Source: Cloeon dipterum
Taxonomy: Eukaryota > Arthropoda > Insecta > Ephemeroptera > Baetidae
DNA length: 64,000 bases
Direction of reading: 5' to 3'
Assembly: GCF_949628265.1 (NCBI RefSeq)
Contig: NC_088790.1
Span: forward strand, 25,238,545-25,302,544
The translations under genes were made by a program, and so were the position numbers. The stretch's first letter is position 1. Each line of letters starts with the position of its first letter. The notes below the pieces were generated by a model. The model did no database searches, was not told where the DNA came from, and saw only the letters and a list, made by a program, of their open reading frames with translations. Below are positions 60,701-64,000 of this stretch, one piece after another.

Positions 60701-63700
60701 TTTTGTCTCGTGAATGATCGTGAGATACTTTGAGGGAATAAAAATAGTTTAGATCAGGGTTCGACAGTTTTGCAATGCGCAAAAATTCACAAATGGATTT
60801 TTATACAAAAATCATCTGGTAAAAAACAACGCAGTTTCGAGTTTTTTCCGAATTCAACCACCAAAAAGATGAATCACATTTCGCGCAAAAAAGTCAGAAA
60901 TGTAAGAAAATCACGATAAGTGTTAAAATTTTTGGCTTTTGGATACCCAGCTGATGTTTTTGGTAATCCACCACGAGAATTTTCGATTATCAAAATAAAT
61001 GAATTGTTTCGGACAAAAATTAACAAAATTTAAGAGAGAAAAAACTCTAATAGATTTTCGCAATGCAGTGGGTTTTCATGAAAAATTAGGGTTGTGCGAA
61101 ACCTGGCAAGGATTGTTTAACAGAATTGCTATGATGCGATAAAAGAAACAAAATTATACGAAAACACATTGTCGAATATCCGACTGGTTACTGTAGTAAA
61201 GAAGGCGTAATGAAGAAGTTGGCATGGAGGAAAATGTCCGGAATTTCAGTAGAGCACAAATAATTCAAATGCAATTTACTTCAGAGATGAATATTGCAAA
61301 AAAATAATATTCTGTTAAGTTAACTAAATTTTAAATCACGTGTCTGAGAAAAGGACAAAAATAAACTCACATTATCATCATTTGGCAAAATAGCTAAGCT
61401 GCTTGGAATGAACTCGTTCTTTTTGGGCAACTTCAGCTCTTCAATCGGCTTTGCATTCTTCCACTTTTCAATCAGCTCTGAAGGAATGTCTTCGATTTTG
61501 TACTTGGTTTCGTACCATTTCTCAGTCTGGTAAACAATACCAGAATCGCCAGAATCCAAGTTCTTCGATACGATTCTAATCCTGATTGAAGGAAGGAAAA
61601 ATTAAACAAAAGTCAGATAATTTTCCAATTGTTTTCAACCTGCAGTTATCTGGAGTGAGCTTTTCCATCACTTGATTAATTAGCTCGGGTTTCCACTCAG
61701 ACAATACATATCCTGCAGTCAGCACATCGTCTATTGGGTATTTCTAGAATTGGCAAAATTCACTTAAATGTTTTAAAAGCCGCCAACCACTGGCACCACT
61801 GTACTTTTGCAAATTTCTGAGGCTTAAATGCACTCTTCTAATATTGCGGCTACAAATATGCAATAATTCTGCTATCGTGCATTCTATACATAAGCGTAAA
61901 AATCTTTAAAATGTTTTATGTGACTTGCTGAAAACTATGATTTCGAGTTGAACAACAAATTTTAAATACAAAAATTCAGGTTCCTATTTGCTTCTTCAAG
62001 TTCTTATTAAAAAGCATAACAATTGAAATATTTTCAGTCAGGAATGCCCATAGCAGTAGGATTGAGTCTAAAATGTCGCTGTGAAAATACCAAAAAAATT
62101 TAAATTTCTAACCTTTAAATTAACAGCTTTAAAAAGTGTTTAACTAATTGTAATTTGACATTCGACACATAAAATTCCAAAAGTCAACTCACCAGCAGGT
62201 CTTCAACCAGGATGTAAACATATCCCACGGGCGAATCCTTGTCTTTGAACCGGAAACTGATGTTATTGATTTCCATGATTTCATTGAAAATCCATTCCTT
62301 TGGATCTTCTTGCCGAAGCAGATTGATATACTAAAAGTAGAAGCGTGATTGATTGATTTCCCACAGAGCGTTGCACTGCAAGAGTACCTGGAAGATGAGA
62401 TCAACGATGTTGTCAACGTTCTCGAGACCCTTTTCAGTCAGATCAACGTTCACAGCAAAAAAGGAAATGTCCCTGGCCACTGGGTTGTATGCGGCGGACA
62501 GATGGCTCGACCAGCCACGCTTTTTCAGAGCAGAGAGCAAACTGCCGCTGCTTTCGTGACCAATCAGGTGGATTAAGTACCTATATGGCTGAAATTTCAG
62601 AAAACAATTAAAAATTAAATCAAAATTAAGATATTCCAGTCAATGATCAGCAGAAAATAAATAATTTGTTTTGTATCTAAAATATTTAGAATTTATCTAT
62701 TTGGCTGAAATCGCAGAAAACGAATAGTTAATAATTATTTAACAATTAGGAATTGACAAGCGATGAGAAAAAAAAATTTGTTTCATTTCTAAAGTTTTTA
62801 GAATTCACACTTTTTTCCATTTCTGTGAGCCAAAATTAAATAAAAAAATTTTAAAGTTACACAAATAAAATTACAGAAAATAATTCAGCAATTCATGTGG
62901 CAATCAATCTCAGCATTTTAATGCTGCTCACTTGAATGTAAACACCTTTCCCAGGGTTAAGGAGAAAATTGTTTTTTCAAAAAAAAAAAAAAAAAAATGC
63001 TAACACATTAAGTGACAAATAGATATTTAAAACAGCGGGGGCCAGATGTGCGATAAAATTGCGGTTCACACTGTGGAGATCCAAGATGGCGTCTGAATGT
63101 GGGAAACAAAAAGCTCTCTTTGGATTCCCGTTAAAATTTCAAGAGTTGTTTTTACGATCAAAAATACACATTTAGGACAAGTAAAATGCTCACAATATAA
63201 ACGTAAACTTGGTACTTTTTACACACTTCCACGTGACCGTTTTTTCGTGCCATACTCCACTGGACGCCATATCTGCGCGTCGCACGAATCTGACCCCCGC
63301 TGGTTTAAAAATCGTTAAAAATTGATTTCAATAAATAGTGTTTGTTCAACACAGGCACTTTGGAAATTTCAAACTTTATTGACAAAGTCAATTGTTGGAT
63401 TATTTTCTCATTTCTGATAAATATAAGATCCAAACAAAGGTTGTTCCAAAGTGAATTCAAATTTTTATAATAATATTTACGTAAAGCGCGAATTGAAAAA
63501 ACGAAAATCAAACATTTACATAATTTTTATGTTGATTTTATCTATGTATTTGCAGATAAACTTCAAGACTCTTCTTAAATAAATAAAAAAGATAGATTTG
63601 CACTGTCCCCAAATATGCTTTAGAATATTATGATAGCGTGTGGGTGATACTTTATTGGTCTTTCAAGTCTAAAAATATAGAAACAGCGAAATTTGTGGCA

Positions 63701-64000
63701 TTGATTGCAGCCTCTCTTTAAATTTTTACCACGAGTGAAAGAATACTATAGTTTGTGAAAATGTAGGTTATAAGAAGTATACTATCCCAGTTTAATCTAA
63801 AAAATATTATCAATTTATCAATCTAAAAACTTCCCAACATAGTCAAATTGAACGATTTTGAGCTGCAGATGATTCTTACATCGTAGAATTGATCAAGATG
63901 ACTCCGATGACTAACTACAAAATAAATGCTTACACCTGATTTGTAGTGCAGCCTCATGTCAGGAATGGGAAAGGAGATGGTAAGCGATCGCAAGTCATTT
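57787..64000 (-). CDS. Ide: IDE-like peptidase copy F, 5' part beyond the window
   Basis: Partial gene; exons 5 to 16 and the end of exon 4 are present: 63934-64000 (continues right), 62388-62588, 62193-62330, 61640-61743, 61371-61581, 60627-60727, 60428-60572, 60262-60372, 60078-60198, 59678-59875, 59461-59618, 57976-58449, 57787-57918. Frames are open. Zinc-site exons 2 and 3 lie outside, so activity cannot be judged. [19 protein letters not shown] is present and exon 15 begins EQLGY. Exon 8 has extra residues (NLDSGDSGIVY) not found in the other copies. The stop has moved: after SKAKL come eight more residues (FILATSVI). A TTAA-flanked element sits in intron 14 and a 0.4-kb insertion lies in intron 4. 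F belongs with C and E. Confidence 0.9.
58959..59434. mobile_element. 476-bp TTAA-flanked long-inverted-repeat element
   Basis: It is flanked by TTAA at 58955-58958 and 59435-59438. Copies C and E have a single TTAA at the same place (gatcttaaacgct), which is the empty site. The ends begin AGGCCCACTTTGACG and are inverted repeats close to 200 bp long, so most of the element is palindromic. TTAA duplication with inverted termini fits a piggyBac-type MITE. No transposase is encoded. It lies about 25 bp from the exon 14 donor of copy F. Confidence 0.9.
63073..63478. mobile_element. Copy-F-specific 0.4-kb insertion in intron 4
   Basis: C and E read gcggttcacactacgtaaagc without a break. In F about 406 bp separate cact from acgtaaagc. 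The insert is not coding by inspection. It contains an atggcgtc-type motif near its left end and its near complement at about 63266. I see no clear terminal repeat or target duplication, so its class is unknown. Confidence 0.65.

Noticed and set aside
1-64000. tRNA or rRNA genes
   Set aside because: No cloverleaf or A/B-box pair and no rRNA core sequence was recognised on reading. A covariance-model scan was not possible here.

Overview
This is an intron-rich, AT-rich eukaryotic nuclear window. GT-AG introns interrupt almost every coding block, there are no operons, and non-coding DNA dominates. The two gene families fit an animal, most likely an arthropod, but I cannot name the species. Two kinds of gene are present: one AGPAT5-type lysophosphatidic-acid acyltransferase on the plus strand, and a head-to-tail tandem array of insulin-degrading-enzyme-like genes (IDE, insulysin, peptidase family M16A) on the minus strand. 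The array holds five complete copies (A to E, left to right), a sixth (F) cut by the right edge, and at least two broken remnants.

Layout. 1-3.2 kb: no gene seen. 3.2-3.7 kb: GC-rich first exon/promoter. 6.0-10.6 kb: AGPAT5-like coding exons. 11.2-11.6 kb: convergent 3' ends. IDE copies: A 11.57-19.90 kb, B 21.66-29.01 kb, C 29.85-37.19 kb, a 3' IDE fragment at 38.66-38.91 kb, D 39.83-47.70 kb, E 48.51-55.29 kb, 5' remnants and a foldback repeat at 55.8-57.1 kb, F from 57.79 kb past the window end. I modelled every complete copy as 16 coding exons. The summed exon lengths are divisible by three in all five, so the frames close without frameshifts (about 958-973 residues, close to ordinary IDE).

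History. There are two lineages: A/B/D, and C/E/F. B-C and D-E are two editions of one roughly 18-kb tandem duplication. Its joint is visible near 38,908, where an F-type gene is cut inside its penultimate exon and followed by sequence that otherwise lies between A and B.

Function has diverged. C, D and E keep the full inverted zinc motif (HxxEH, then 76 residues, then Glu). Copy A has HxxER, an Asp-like third position and lost segments in its C-terminal half, so it looks like an intact-frame pseudoenzyme. Copy B has Val in place of the zinc-binding Glu and an early stop. Splice-site oddities, added or lost exons, lineage-specific short mobile elements (including a 476-bp TTAA-flanked inverted-repeat element inside F) and a gene-conversion-like patch give an unusually readable record of how a peptidase array grows and decays.
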